Shown here: piece after piece, positions 10,401 to 17,913 of the stretch
Position numbering within the stretch: the stretch's first letter is position 1
Layout: every line of letters begins with the position of its first letter
NCBI RefSeq assembly: GCF_028690125.1
Contig: NZ_JAQVBV010000007.1
Location: forward strand, 62,001-126,000
Direction of reading: 5' to 3'
DNA: 64,000 nucleotides
DNA from: Bacteroides sp.
GTDB lineage: Bacteria > Bacteroidota > Bacteroidia > Bacteroidales > Bacteroidaceae
Program-made: the position numbers and the translations under genes
Notes under the pieces: generated by a model
The model's database searches: none
What the model was told of the DNA's origin: nothing
Seen by the model: the letters and a program-made list of their open reading frames with translations, nothing else

Positions 10401-10849
10401 GTGATCTTGAACTGTTGTTGCCTGCAAATTATGTGACGGGTAGTAGCGAGCGTATGTTACTTTACCGCGAATTAGATAGTTTTACGCTGGATAAAGATGT
10501 GGAAGCTTTCCGTTCCCGTTTGGAAGACCGCTTCGGTCCGGTTCCGCGGGAAACAGAAGAATTGCTTCAAATCGTTCCTCTTCGTCGGTTGGCAGCACGG
10601 TTGGGAGCGGAGAAAATATTCCTGAAGGGTGGACGTATGACGCTTTTCTTCGTTTCCAATCCGGACAGTCCGTTCTATCAAAGTCAGGCTTTCGGCAAGG
10701 CAATAGATTATATGATGAAATATACCCGGCGTTGTGATTTGAGGGAACAGAATGGAAGGCGGAGTATGCTGATTAAGGATGTAAATAATGTAGAGACTGC
10801 TGTCAGCGTGTTGAAGGAGATCGTGGCATTGCCGATAAAAGAACAGTAG
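7475..10849 (+). CDS. mfd: Transcription-repair coupling factor
   Basis: DNA translocase that removes RNA polymerase stalled at lesions and recruits UvrA. The 1124-residue product has the N-terminal UvrB-like module, a CarD-type RNA polymerase interaction domain around the VHTDHGVGRF segment, and SF2 helicase motifs: Walker A GDVGFGKTEVA, DEEQ box (IDEEQKFGV), TATPIPRTLQ, and motif VI QMRGRVGRS. A C-terminal TRCF regulatory domain follows. I chose ATG 7475 because an upstream in-frame TTG at 7454 sits inside a -7 box. Length and motifs are normal for the family; no damage is seen. Confidence 0.96.
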   Translation: MTITELQQQYAVHPNTAVLKRLLKDTSIQTIFCGGLCASATSLFSSVLVKQDVCPFVFILSNLEEAGYFYHDLTQLLGTETVLFFPSSFRRSIKYGQKDAANEILRTEVLSRLQKGEKGLCIVTYPDALAEKVVSRKELSDKTLKLNVEEKVDLTFVTDILHSYGFEYVDYVYEPGQYAVRGSIIDVFSFASEYPYRIDFFGDEVESIRTFEVESQLSREKKDGIVIVPDLAVTGDVTTSFLDFLTKDTVLAMHDFLWLRERIQVVYDEALTPQAIAVQETEENRGITLEGKLIDGSEFTLRALDFRRMEFGNKPTGTPNASVTFETSAQPIFHKNFDLVASSFRDFLEKGYSLYICSDSAKQTDRIKAIFEDRGDKIQFTPVERTLHEGFVDRTLRFCIFTDHQLFDRFHKYNLKSDKARSGKVALSLKELNQFTPGDYVVHTDHGVGRFSGLVRIPNGDTTQEVLKLVFQNEDVVFVSIHSLHKVSKYKGKEGEAPRLNKLGTGAWEKLKERTKSKIKDIARDLIKLYSQRRQEKGFSYSPDSFLQRELEASFIYEDTPDQSKATADVKTDMEGDRPMDRLICGDVGFGKTEVAIRAAFKAVADNKQVAVLVPTTVLAYQHFQTFRDRLKDLPCRVDYLSRARTATQAKAVLKGLKDGEVNILIGTHRILGKDVQFKDLGLLIIDEEQKFGVSVKEKLRQLKVNVDTLTMTATPIPRTLQFSLMGARDLSVISTPPPNRYPIQTEVHTFNEEVITDAINFEMSRNGQVFFVNNRIANLPELKAMIERHIPDCRVAIGHGQMEPVQLEQIIFDFVNFDYDVLLATTIIESGIDIPNANTIIINQAQNFGLSDLHQMRGRVGRSNKKAFCYLLAPPLGSLTAEGRRRLQAIENFSDLGSGIHIAMQDLDIRGAGNLLGAEQSGFIADLGYETYQKILSEAVYELKNDEFAELYAEEIKGEGQISGEQFVDECQVESDLELLLPANYVTGSSERMLLYRELDSFTLDKDVEAFRSRLEDRFGPVPRETEELLQIVPLRRLAARLGAEKIFLKGGRMTLFFVSNPDSPFYQSQAFGKAIDYMMKYTRRCDLREQNGRRSMLIKDVNNVETAVSVLKEIVALPIKEQ

Positions 10850-10922
10850 GTGCTATTCCCGGTAATGTGGTATCATTTATTATAAACGGTTGTTAAGTTT
10901 GTAATAAACTTTTTTGTGATTT

Positions 10923-11096
10923 TTAAGTCATTTCTGTTGTTACTCTTTTGGCATCAGCCTTAAGAATATCAGCAATGATTACATTAGCACCTTGAGAAGC
11001 GGACAGAAGAAATGCTGCACTACCTATTGCACTTGCATTATCGGTAATAATAATCACTTTACCTGTGAAATTTTATAGTTTACAAATATCTTCCAT
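10923..11096 (-). pseudogene. Broken N-terminal fragment of a short-chain dehydrogenase
   Basis: Reading from ATG 11096 the frame gives MEDICKL, an in-frame TAA at codon 8, then NFTGKVIIITDNASAIGS and on through GANVIIADI, ending at TAA 10923: the first 57 residues of an SDR Rossmann fold. Besides the early stop, the cofactor motif TGxxxGxG reads TDNASAIG, so two of three glycines are lost. Nothing of the catalytic Ser-Tyr-Lys part remains downstream. It lies 49 bases behind the intact hydroxysteroid dehydrogenase gene on the same strand, so this was once a tandem SDR pair or insertion scar. Confidence 0.75.
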
Positions 11097-11145
11097 TATT
11101 TAATTGTATATAGAATGAATGTTATTGTTTATTGTCAATCAAAAA

Positions 11146-11922
11146 TCAGTCAAGAGTCTGTACACCTCCTCCATTGACGAAAAGCGTTTGTCCGCTTACC
11201 CATTGCGAAACCGGCGCAGCAAAGTAAAGCACTGCTCCTGTGATGTCAATTACTTCCCCCAATCGCTTAATTGGACTATGAGCCAGCATCTTTTCCTCAA
11301 TCTCTGGAGTAAGCACGGTGGACAGTGCATGAGTTTTGGTAGCACCCGGTCCCACATTGTTGATACGTACCCCCATTGGGCCGAAGTCGAAAGCCAAGTT
11401 TGCTGCCATATGGTTCAACGCTGCTTTTGAAGCGGCATATGCGCTCATATTCGGGCTTTTGTTAATGCTACCCATCGAGGTGATATTGACTATACTTCCG
11501 TAACCGGATTTTGCCATGTGTGGTACGACGAGTTGGCATAGTCGCCATGTACTAAAAACATTGAAATTGAAAATCCTTTCAAAATATGCACGGTCTACTT
11601 TGAATGGATTTTCTCTACCTCCACCACCGCCTCCCGCATTGTTTACCAGAATATTGACTGTTCCGAATTTAGCCACTGTCATATCTACCAGATTTACCAG
11701 ATCTTCATCTTTAAGCACGTTGCAAGCTACCGCAATCGCCTTCCCCCCGTTACTTATAATCTCATCTGCTACCGCTTGTGCTTTATCAAGCATCAAGTCG
11801 CTCACTACTATCGAGGCTCCGGACTGTGCGAGAATCTCGCAACTTCCTTTCCCAATTCCGTCTCCACCGCCGGTTACTATAGCAACTTTACCGGACAGGT
11901 CGAAAAGAGAATGTACATTCAT
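11146..11922 (-). CDS. hdhA: 7-alpha-hydroxysteroid dehydrogenase homologue (SDR family)
   Basis: A 258-residue classical short-chain dehydrogenase. Visible: cofactor motif TGGGDGIG (17-24), NNAG (94-97), catalytic Ser149, Tyr162 and Lys166 (YAASK), and a C-terminal WVSGQTLFVNGGGVQ segment. The last 40 residues (TPEIEEKML, PIKRLGE, WVSGQ, GGGVQ) and the NNAGGGGG stretch run closely parallel to E. coli HdhA, so oxidation of the 7-alpha-hydroxyl of bile acids is the best guess. The absence of basic residues after the glycine motif, with an acidic D42 region (SD), suggests NAD rather than NADP. Another steroid or polyol substrate remains possible. Confidence 0.75.
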   Translation of the reverse strand: MNVHSLFDLSGKVAIVTGGGDGIGKGSCEILAQSGASIVVSDLMLDKAQAVADEIISNGGKAIAVACNVLKDEDLVNLVDMTVAKFGTVNILVNNAGGGGGGRENPFKVDRAYFERIFNFNVFSTWRLCQLVVPHMAKSGYGSIVNITSMGSINKSPNMSAYAASKAALNHMAANLAFDFGPMGVRINNVGPGATKTHALSTVLTPEIEEKMLAHSPIKRLGEVIDITGAVLYFAAPVSQWVSGQTLFVNGGGVQTLD

Positions 11923-12225
11923 TATTTACCTTTATTTTTAAGTGAATACTTAAATAGACTATAACTGCTTTAATCTATATGATTTATGCATGGAACAGAA
12001 GAAAAATAGAATTAGTTCACTGGTGAAAGTTTATAATGAACAATAAAAAAGAAATTTATAAGATTATGGGTTTAAATTTTACTTATATCAGTTTTATCGG
12101 ATATTTGCAATGAAGAGAAGATCTGATAGAATCAGACTTCGCAGAAGTTTTACACCATTACGCCTAATTCTTTGTATAACTTGCGAAGTCTATCAGAGTG
12201 CTATTATTTTTCTTTGTGCTAATCC
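11923..12225. other. Intergenic region between ygiQ and hdhA
   Basis: AT-rich, no gene. It holds an imperfect inverted repeat (12123-12149 against 12178-12196; the arms share CTGATAGA and CTTCGCA with small bulges) that could fold as a hairpin after ygiQ. I see no TAnnTTTG box for hdhA on the minus strand here. Confidence 0.5.
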
Positions 12226-14082
12226 TTATCTTTTTCCATATAATTTGTCTATCAAATCCTGTCGTCCGATACGTCTAAGCTCATTGATTATATTTTTTCG
12301 TTCTTCCGGTTTATACCAGAAAAAGAACTGACGCTGCGCTAATTTCTCCCGTTGCGTCTTCGCACTGAATACCGGATCTAATGTATATGGATGAAAACCT
12401 GTATACCAAGCTTCAGTAGCCACTGTCATCGGGGTAGGGGTAAAGTCCTGTACCTGTTCCAGATGAAAGTCTAATTGTTTGGTGATAACAGCTAGTTCTG
12501 CCATATCTTCTTCTTTACATCCCGGATGAGAGGATATAAAGTAAGGAATAAGCTGTTGGCGCAAGTTTTCTTCTTTGTTGATGCGATCGAACACTTTTTT
12601 AAATGTTTCAAATTGACTGAAAGATGGTTTACGCATGATAGATAATACCCTATCGCTAGTATGTTCCGGAGCAACCTTTAATCGTCCGCTGACATGGTTA
12701 ATAATCAGTTCGCGAGTATATTCCGCAGTACTACGGTTAGTCTCAGCATCTTTACTCTGGTGTAGTAATAAGTCATAGCGTACCCCACTGCCAATAAAAG
12801 ATTTCTTGATGCCGGGTAAAGTGTCTACGGCTTTGTAAATATCCAATAGCGGGCGATGATCTGAATTCAGATTCGGACATACTCTCGGATGAATGCAAGA
12901 GGGACGCTTGCATTTTTTACAGAGGGCTTCATCTTTTCCTTTCATCTGATACATATTGGCAGACGGACCTCCTAAATCACTTAAATATCCTTTGAAGTCG
13001 GGTAATTGCATAACCTCTTTCACCTCTTTCAAAATAGACTCTTTGCTGCGACTGACAATAAACTTTCCCTGATGCGCGGAAATGGTACAGAAGGCACATC
13101 CACCGAAACATCCCCGATGAATATTAATAGAAAACTTGATCATGTCATACGCAGGAATCCGTTTCCCTTTATATTTGGGGTGGGGCAAACGGGTATAAGG
13201 AAGATCGAATGAATGGTCGAGTTCTTTCTGACTCATCGGAGGATAAGGAGGATTGACGACTACGATTTTGTTTCCTACAGCTTGCGTGATACGGGAGGCC
13301 GCATATTTATTGGATTCTTCTTCGATATGGTGGAAATTACCGGCTTGTTTCTTCTTATCAGCCAGACACTCCTCATGTGAATAGAGTTGAATGTCATCCG
13401 GTGCAAGCGTCCATTCTGTAGAACGGCAGAGATAGGCTGTCTGAGGAATGTTTTCTATTATTTTTTTTAGTTCGCTACTCGTTAATAGGGTTTCCGTGTC
13501 GGAAAGCAGACTATTCATTTGCCGCACTATTTCCACTATGGGTTTTTCTCCCATTCCATAGATCAGCAAATCGGCTTCACTATCACATAAGATGCTTTTT
13601 TGTATTTTGTCTTGCCAATAGTCATAATGACTCACCCGTCTCATACTGGCTTCAATACCTCCTAAAATGACAGGAACATCCGGATAAAGCTTTTTTAATA
13701 TCTGACTATATACAATAGAAGGATATTCCGGACGCATATCAGGCCGTCCGTCAGGAGTATAAGCATCCTCACTGCGCAGACGTTTATTGGCAGTATATTT
13801 ATTGACCATTGAATCCATACATCCACCGGAAATACCAAAAAACAAACGGGGACGTCCCAACTTCTTAAAGTCACGAAGGTCGTCACGCCAGTTGGGTTGA
13901 GGTATGATAGCTACCTTCAAGCCTTCTGCTTCGAGCATACGCCCAATGACGGCGGCTCCGAAGGAGGGATGGTCCACATACGCATCACCACTGAAAAGGA
14001 TGACATCCAATTCATTCCATCCACGAAGTTCCACTTCTTTCTTAGTGGTAGGTAACCAGTCGGTCAATCGATATTCTTTCAT
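12226..14082 (-). CDS. YgiQ family radical SAM protein
   Basis: A roughly 618-residue radical SAM protein of the YgiQ/UPF0313 group. It has an N-terminal cobalamin-binding-like region (LILFSGDAYVDHPSFG-type start, GGIEASMRR), then the radical SAM cluster HRGCFGGCAFC near base 13110, and a C-terminal Cys-rich segment (CKKCKRPSC...HPRVC) of this family. The reaction is unknown. The frame extends upstream to 14133, but those extra codons lie inside a terminator hairpin and a TATCTTTG box sits just before ATG 14082, so 14082 is the start: MKEYRLTDWLPTT is also how the family usually begins. Confidence 0.9.
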   Translation of the reverse strand: MKEYRLTDWLPTTKKEVELRGWNELDVILFSGDAYVDHPSFGAAVIGRMLEAEGLKVAIIPQPNWRDDLRDFKKLGRPRLFFGISGGCMDSMVNKYTANKRLRSEDAYTPDGRPDMRPEYPSIVYSQILKKLYPDVPVILGGIEASMRRVSHYDYWQDKIQKSILCDSEADLLIYGMGEKPIVEIVRQMNSLLSDTETLLTSSELKKIIENIPQTAYLCRSTEWTLAPDDIQLYSHEECLADKKKQAGNFHHIEEESNKYAASRITQAVGNKIVVVNPPYPPMSQKELDHSFDLPYTRLPHPKYKGKRIPAYDMIKFSINIHRGCFGGCAFCTISAHQGKFIVSRSKESILKEVKEVMQLPDFKGYLSDLGGPSANMYQMKGKDEALCKKCKRPSCIHPRVCPNLNSDHRPLLDIYKAVDTLPGIKKSFIGSGVRYDLLLHQSKDAETNRSTAEYTRELIINHVSGRLKVAPEHTSDRVLSIMRKPSFSQFETFKKVFDRINKEENLRQQLIPYFISSHPGCKEEDMAELAVITKQLDFHLEQVQDFTPTPMTVATEAWYTGFHPYTLDPVFSAKTQREKLAQRQFFFWYKPEERKNIINELRRIGRQDLIDKLYGKR

Positions 14083-14086
14083 GCTG

Positions 14087-14117
14087 CAAAGATACAGATA
14101 ATAAAAAAACATCCCAA
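14087..14117 (-). promoter_or_regulatory. Promoter of the YgiQ-type gene, almost touching the start codon
   Basis: On the minus strand a TTG (14117-14115) is followed after 20 bases by TATCTTTG (14094-14087), and the ATG begins four bases later at 14082. With the usual spacing of Bacteroides promoters, transcription would start at or next to the ATG, giving a leaderless or nearly leaderless mRNA. Confidence 0.6.
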
Positions 14118-14143
14118 TGATTTTTTTATTCATTGGGATGTTT
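14101..14143 (-). terminator. Rho-independent terminator behind the TusA-like gene
   Basis: Perfect 14-base inverted repeat (14107-14120 and 14130-14143, arms AAACATCCCAATGA and its complement) with a 9-base loop, followed on the minus strand by a run of T. It ends the two-gene unit at 14165-14709. The -33 element of the next promoter lies inside its distal arm. Confidence 0.8.
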
Positions 14144-14164
14144 AACTACAATCATTAGGATGTT

Positions 14165-14392
14165 TTATTGAAACTTCTTATTGATTGTGAATTGCAATGT
14201 CATTCGTTCTTCGTCATAAATTTCACGAAAACCGATACCTTGTTCGGATAAATACTCCTTTAAGTCTCCAAAAGCTTCTGCATTATTCATAATAACTTCC
14301 AGAGTATCTCCGGGAGAAGCATAACACATGGCTTTGATAGCAGGAATCAATGGACTGTAAGATATTGTTCCGCAGGTGTCTATTGTAATCAT
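14165..14392 (-). CDS. TusA-like domain protein lacking the usual Cys-Pro motif
   Basis: A 75-residue protein with the TusA/SirA fold pattern: MITIDTCG at the start, SPLIPAIKAM helix, PGDTLEVIMNNAEAFGDLKEYL, then EQGIGF and a final strand. In sulfur-relay TusA proteins the first helix starts with a CPxP motif carrying the reactive cysteine; here that place reads YSPLIP and the only nearby cysteine is in DTCG. A sulfurtransferase role is therefore doubtful. The ATG overlaps the TAA of the upstream gene (TAATG), which fixes this start and shows coupling; a longer frame to 14503 is only overlap with that gene. Confidence 0.7.
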   Translation of the reverse strand: MITIDTCGTISYSPLIPAIKAMCYASPGDTLEVIMNNAEAFGDLKEYLSEQGIGFREIYDEERMTLQFTINKKFQ

Positions 14393-14709
14393 TATTCCTC
14401 CTCTTCTTCCGCATCCTGGGTAGTGAGCCAAGAGAGATAGAGCTTGATCAGTTGTTGCAGACCAAATGCTTTCATATTGTTGTGATAAATCACATCGATA
14501 CAAAGGTCTAACAGATCTTTGCTGTCTTCTTCCTGGCTAGATATCAGAGAGCGGATATTAAGTTTTAGTTTATCTAATACATCCTCATCTACGATACCGT
14601 TACTGTCGATAAGATGACGGAACAAAGCATATTTCTCGATCGTTCTCAGATTCTCGTCAGAAACTTCTATGGTGCGTGTACCGCTGGGATTTGCCTGTAT
14701 AGTATACAT
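14392..14709 (-). CDS. Hypothetical protein, first gene of a two-gene unit
   Basis: A 105-residue soluble, acidic protein that I do not recognise. It starts MYTIQANPSG, is mostly helical by its pattern (repeated LxxLI and DLLDLCIDVIY stretches), and ends in a run of glutamates. It carries no signal peptide or membrane segment. Its stop overlaps the start of the TusA-like gene, so the two products probably act together. Confidence 0.6.
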   Translation of the reverse strand: MYTIQANPSGTRTIEVSDENLRTIEKYALFRHLIDSNGIVDEDVLDKLKLNIRSLISSQEEDSKDLLDLCIDVIYHNNMKAFGLQQLIKLYLSWLTTQDAEEEEE

Positions 14710-14741
14710 TGTTTTTTAGTTTTAAAGGTTATTACTAGGAG

Positions 14742-14749
14742 CAAAGATA
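14742..14749 (-). promoter_or_regulatory. Candidate -7 box of the hypothetical/TusA-like unit
   Basis: TATCTTTG on the minus strand, an exact TAnnTTTG match 33 bases before the ATG at 14709. No clear -33 box. Confidence 0.55.
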
Positions 14750-14772
14750 GAATTTAAAATGAAAAACGAACT

Positions 14773-14804
14773 AAAAAAGCACGGATATTTTTGATCCGCG
14801 CTTT
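14773..14804 (-). terminator. Rho-independent terminator behind the amidase-like gene
   Basis: Arms 14776-14786 and 14794-14804 (AAAGCACGGAT against ATCCGCGCTTT, one G-U type mismatch), 7-base loop, then T-run on the minus strand. It lies 40 bases after the stop at 14845. Confidence 0.7.
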
Positions 14805-14844
14805 CTTTAAATATATTTTTGTTTGACTATACTGCTATTTCAGA

Positions 14845-17754
14845 TTATTTCTGAGTAAAGAATCCTAATATGGCAGCCATCACACTTGTCCGAACCTTTT
14901 CCGACTGAATACTCTCGAATGGAAATCCTAATACGAAAGTACGATAATTTCCTTTGTATGCTATGCCGGCACTCTGGTTCCCCGCTGCATAAACAAATAC
15001 GGGGAAAGCGGGAGCTACCGGAGTTATACAATCCGGATTACTGACAGCATAACTATTTTCATTCGGCAAGCGGGGAATTGTGAGTGTCAGTCCCAAACCG
15101 TTAATTTGTCCCGAAGTCTTATCCGTCATACTGTTTTGATAACTATATTTCAGTATTTTTTCTGTGAATTCCCGATTACCTTGCGAAACACTCATGTCAC
15201 TCCCCACATAAGCTCCACTGACAAACATATTACCTCCTGATTGGCAATAACTGGTGATGATTCGCTGCATCGGTGAAGAGAAAGTTTTGTAATAAGCTTT
15301 GTCCGTCGGAGATTCTTTTTCGAGTCCTAGGATATAATCTACAATCGGATAATCTTCTAAAGATATGATTCCGTTTTCAACGGCTTCATCGCTGCACGAA
15401 ACAAAACTGTATTTTCCGGTTGCCTGAATAGCTTTTCCGTGAATAAAAGGATAATCAAATGTGTTTCCTCCAATCCTCATTCCTTCCAGTTCGTTGCCAC
15501 TATGTCCCAAACTACCTGGTCCTTCTTTGCCTGCTTGTTTGCGGTCGAATCCGGTTTGTGCTCCACAGAAAGAAATATTATATAAATAGGGAACACCCGG
15601 ATCTTGGTTTAAATCAAAGCCAGCTTCATTGGGGGTATTAATAATCGCCGGACCACTGATTCTGTCGAATCCATTGACTATCAATATTCTTTCTCGTTCA
15701 CGTTTGGCTTTATAAGCAGATAAAATTTCGGAAGGAAAACTTTCACCACCTCGATTGACGGCTGTTACTTTGAATGAATAGACAAGCCCCGGCTCTATTT
15801 TAACCGTATGTGATGTTTTGCTGACTAATGTACCATTGTCGAAACCTCCATATCCGATACGTGTATAAACGATATAGTCTTTAGGGCGAGCTGTCGGCTC
15901 CTGCGGATCCTCTTCTCCATTCCAGGAAAGTTCTAAAGTGTTTTTCTTTTTGCCGAAACGAACTGCAAAGTTACTTACAGGAAGGGGCTGTACTACATAT
16001 TCTTTGCCATGTTGGTTGCTTAAAAACTGTAATACACCTTTATAAATAGCACGTCCCACTGTGAATTTGAAATTCGGATCATGTCCCATTTGTAGATCTG
16101 CAAAGTTTTGATGAGAAAGTAATTCGATGATAGTGGACGGATTCGCAGGAAGACGTGTTTCGCTATAATTACGATTCCACATACTGCGGCGTGTCCACGG
16201 CTGGTTATAATTTGTTTGGATATCTTTTTGAATCTGAGTCAGCAAGATATCTGCCAAGTCGCGTGATGCATAACGGTCTACGCCATTATTCAACTTTCCA
16301 TTGTTGAAATCAGTTGTATAAATACCAAGAGATCCGATAATTTCATCCGCTTTGCTACATCCGGCATCACTGTGAAGTGCCATTGTCATTTCCAAAGGAA
16401 TACCTAATCCTTGTTGAGTGGGATTATATATAGAACCGCCTGACAAATAGTTGATTGTATTAGAACGCACATTAATGTCATCTGTATAATCATTTTCCCC
16501 TTTCCGTCCGGCATATACATCATATGGCATACCTGCCCATTGAGCAGAATAGCGTGCTCCTTCCAGGTAACGTGGCAGCCCGCTGATACTTCCTCCGCGT
16601 GAAATATTGCCCATTCCCCCTCCGAAACGTACAGCATCGGCACAAACTACACCTTGTTCATTGCTCTCATTGCTGAGGATTACCATTCCATAGTCGTTGT
16701 TGCCTTTGTCAAATTCGAAGGTACCGAGATATACCCAAGTACCCCCACCTATTTTCTGATTTACTTTAAATTCTGTGACTCCACCATTGTGAAATACTAG
16801 GTATTTGGCATCGCTCACACTGTTGGGCAATGTCTGGTAGGAAACGTAAACTGCATATTCTCCTTTTACCGGCAGTGTAGGAACCCACTCCGCAAATGCC
16901 TGATCCTTATTTTTCTTTTTCTTCTTTTCTGTCTGAATCAGTCGGCAGGTTCCTGTGATAAAAGGATTCTCACCGTCCTGATAAATTGCTTTCTTTTGGG
17001 CAAAACCGTTTACTTTTGCGGCTTCCCAACGAGCTTTTTTACTTCCTACTTCCAGATAGAGAGAAGCATTAGGAGTATCATTATCTACAATAATCTCATT
17101 TTTCTGTGTATCCCGTTCGCGGGGAGTATAAACAATGGCTCCGGCATTCTCCAACATCGGGATGACATAAGGAAGAATGAAAGATTGTGTAAATTGATCT
17201 TCCGTAGTACAAAATAATCGGGGACGTTGCCAACCCCATTCACCTTTGTCGTTTTTAAAATAGTTTCCATGACTTTGCCATAGTCCAATATGCCGATCTT
17301 GTAATCCACGGGAAATTTCATAAGGACGGGAGTCATTTTTCACCCACGGAGCACCTTTGTATTCAATGTCCAGAGACATCCGTTCTTTATCTTTTTTCTT
17401 ACGATATAGATTGGGAACCAATTCTTCGATTGGTTTTCCATCTGCGTAAATGGTGATTTTATAATAATGCACGGGACCGGGAAGAAGTGCTGTTACCTGA
17501 TTATATATTGCTTCTACAGTCTCCGGCAGAAAGGGCTGGTAAGCAAAACTTTCCGAAGCATAGATATTCATGGTTTTCCGATCGTAATCGATATCGAAAC
17601 TATTCAGTTTGGGTGTACTGATTTTAGTTGTAGTAGTATATGTATTGAAATAGCTTGTGAGCCGCTCTTTTACATTTCTTTCAATGTCTTGAGCAAAAAG
17701 GAAATTTGTGCCTATTGTCAGGCAGACGATGAGTACTACTATTTTTTTCATCAT
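14845..17754 (-). CDS. Secreted N-acetylmuramoyl-L-alanine amidase-like protein with golvesin-type and FnIII domains
   Basis: A 969-residue exported protein (signal peptide about 1-21, ending FLFAQ). The zinc amidase (Amidase_3) fold is recognisable in two blocks: H162 in WQSHGN with a downstream TTED, and H461 in HSDAG with E544 in STIIELLSHQNF, matching the His-Glu-His metal set and the catalytic Glu. Between the blocks, about residues 285-380, sits a golvesin C-terminal-like beta domain (LPVKGEYAVYVSY ... TWVYLGTFEF ... ADAVRFGGG). A fibronectin III-like domain follows (about 620-690), then a C-terminal domain beginning ERILIVNGFDR. Such proteins are often labelled 'xanthan lyase' in databases; peptidoglycan cleavage is the more sequence-based guess. 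It is monocistronic between two terminators. Confidence 0.75.
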   Translation of the reverse strand: MMKKIVVLIVCLTIGTNFLFAQDIERNVKERLTSYFNTYTTTTKISTPKLNSFDIDYDRKTMNIYASESFAYQPFLPETVEAIYNQVTALLPGPVHYYKITIYADGKPIEELVPNLYRKKKDKERMSLDIEYKGAPWVKNDSRPYEISRGLQDRHIGLWQSHGNYFKNDKGEWGWQRPRLFCTTEDQFTQSFILPYVIPMLENAGAIVYTPRERDTQKNEIIVDNDTPNASLYLEVGSKKARWEAAKVNGFAQKKAIYQDGENPFITGTCRLIQTEKKKKKNKDQAFAEWVPTLPVKGEYAVYVSYQTLPNSVSDAKYLVFHNGGVTEFKVNQKIGGGTWVYLGTFEFDKGNNDYGMVILSNESNEQGVVCADAVRFGGGMGNISRGGSISGLPRYLEGARYSAQWAGMPYDVYAGRKGENDYTDDINVRSNTINYLSGGSIYNPTQQGLGIPLEMTMALHSDAGCSKADEIIGSLGIYTTDFNNGKLNNGVDRYASRDLADILLTQIQKDIQTNYNQPWTRRSMWNRNYSETRLPANPSTIIELLSHQNFADLQMGHDPNFKFTVGRAIYKGVLQFLSNQHGKEYVVQPLPVSNFAVRFGKKKNTLELSWNGEEDPQEPTARPKDYIVYTRIGYGGFDNGTLVSKTSHTVKIEPGLVYSFKVTAVNRGGESFPSEILSAYKAKRERERILIVNGFDRISGPAIINTPNEAGFDLNQDPGVPYLYNISFCGAQTGFDRKQAGKEGPGSLGHSGNELEGMRIGGNTFDYPFIHGKAIQATGKYSFVSCSDEAVENGIISLEDYPIVDYILGLEKESPTDKAYYKTFSSPMQRIITSYCQSGGNMFVSGAYVGSDMSVSQGNREFTEKILKYSYQNSMTDKTSGQINGLGLTLTIPRLPNENSYAVSNPDCITPVAPAFPVFVYAAGNQSAGIAYKGNYRTFVLGFPFESIQSEKVRTSVMAAILGFFTQK

Positions 17755-17846
17755 TTAATTTTTTAGGTTTTCACTATCCGGGTCTCTAATACTATTGAAT
17801 ACATACTAAATATTCAATCTGTGCTAATCCGCAGTGAACTTTCCCG

Positions 17847-17854
17847 CAAAAATA
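17847..17854 (-). promoter_or_regulatory. Candidate -7 box of the amidase-like gene
   Basis: TATTTTTG on the minus strand, 93 bases before the ATG at 17754, directly after the terminator of the upstream gene. No clear -33 box. Confidence 0.4.
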
Positions 17855-17860
17855 AACAAA

Positions 17861-17893
17861 AAAAAGAGTGAGAAGTATAGAACTCCTCACTCT
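17861..17893 (-). terminator. Terminator behind the NagB/PIG-L fusion gene
   Basis: Perfect 8-base arms AGAGTGAG (17865-17872) and CTCACTCT (17886-17893) with further partial pairing inside, followed by a T-run on the minus strand, 20 bases after the stop at 17914. Confidence 0.75.
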
Positions 17894-17913
17894 TCTATTA
17901 TTTTTAATACATT

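Noticed and set aside
11516..11941. 141-codon plus-strand frame rich in proline
   Set aside because: Antisense to hdhA; the proline run is the complement of the glycine codons of the NNAGGGGGG segment.
14083..14133. Upstream extension of the YgiQ gene (17 extra codons)
   Set aside because: It overlaps a perfect terminator hairpin and the promoter -7 box; ATG 14082 gives the usual family N-terminus.
14393..14503. N-terminal extension of the TusA-like protein
   Set aside because: It reads across the preceding gene in another frame; the TAATG junction at 14392 gives a clean family-type start.
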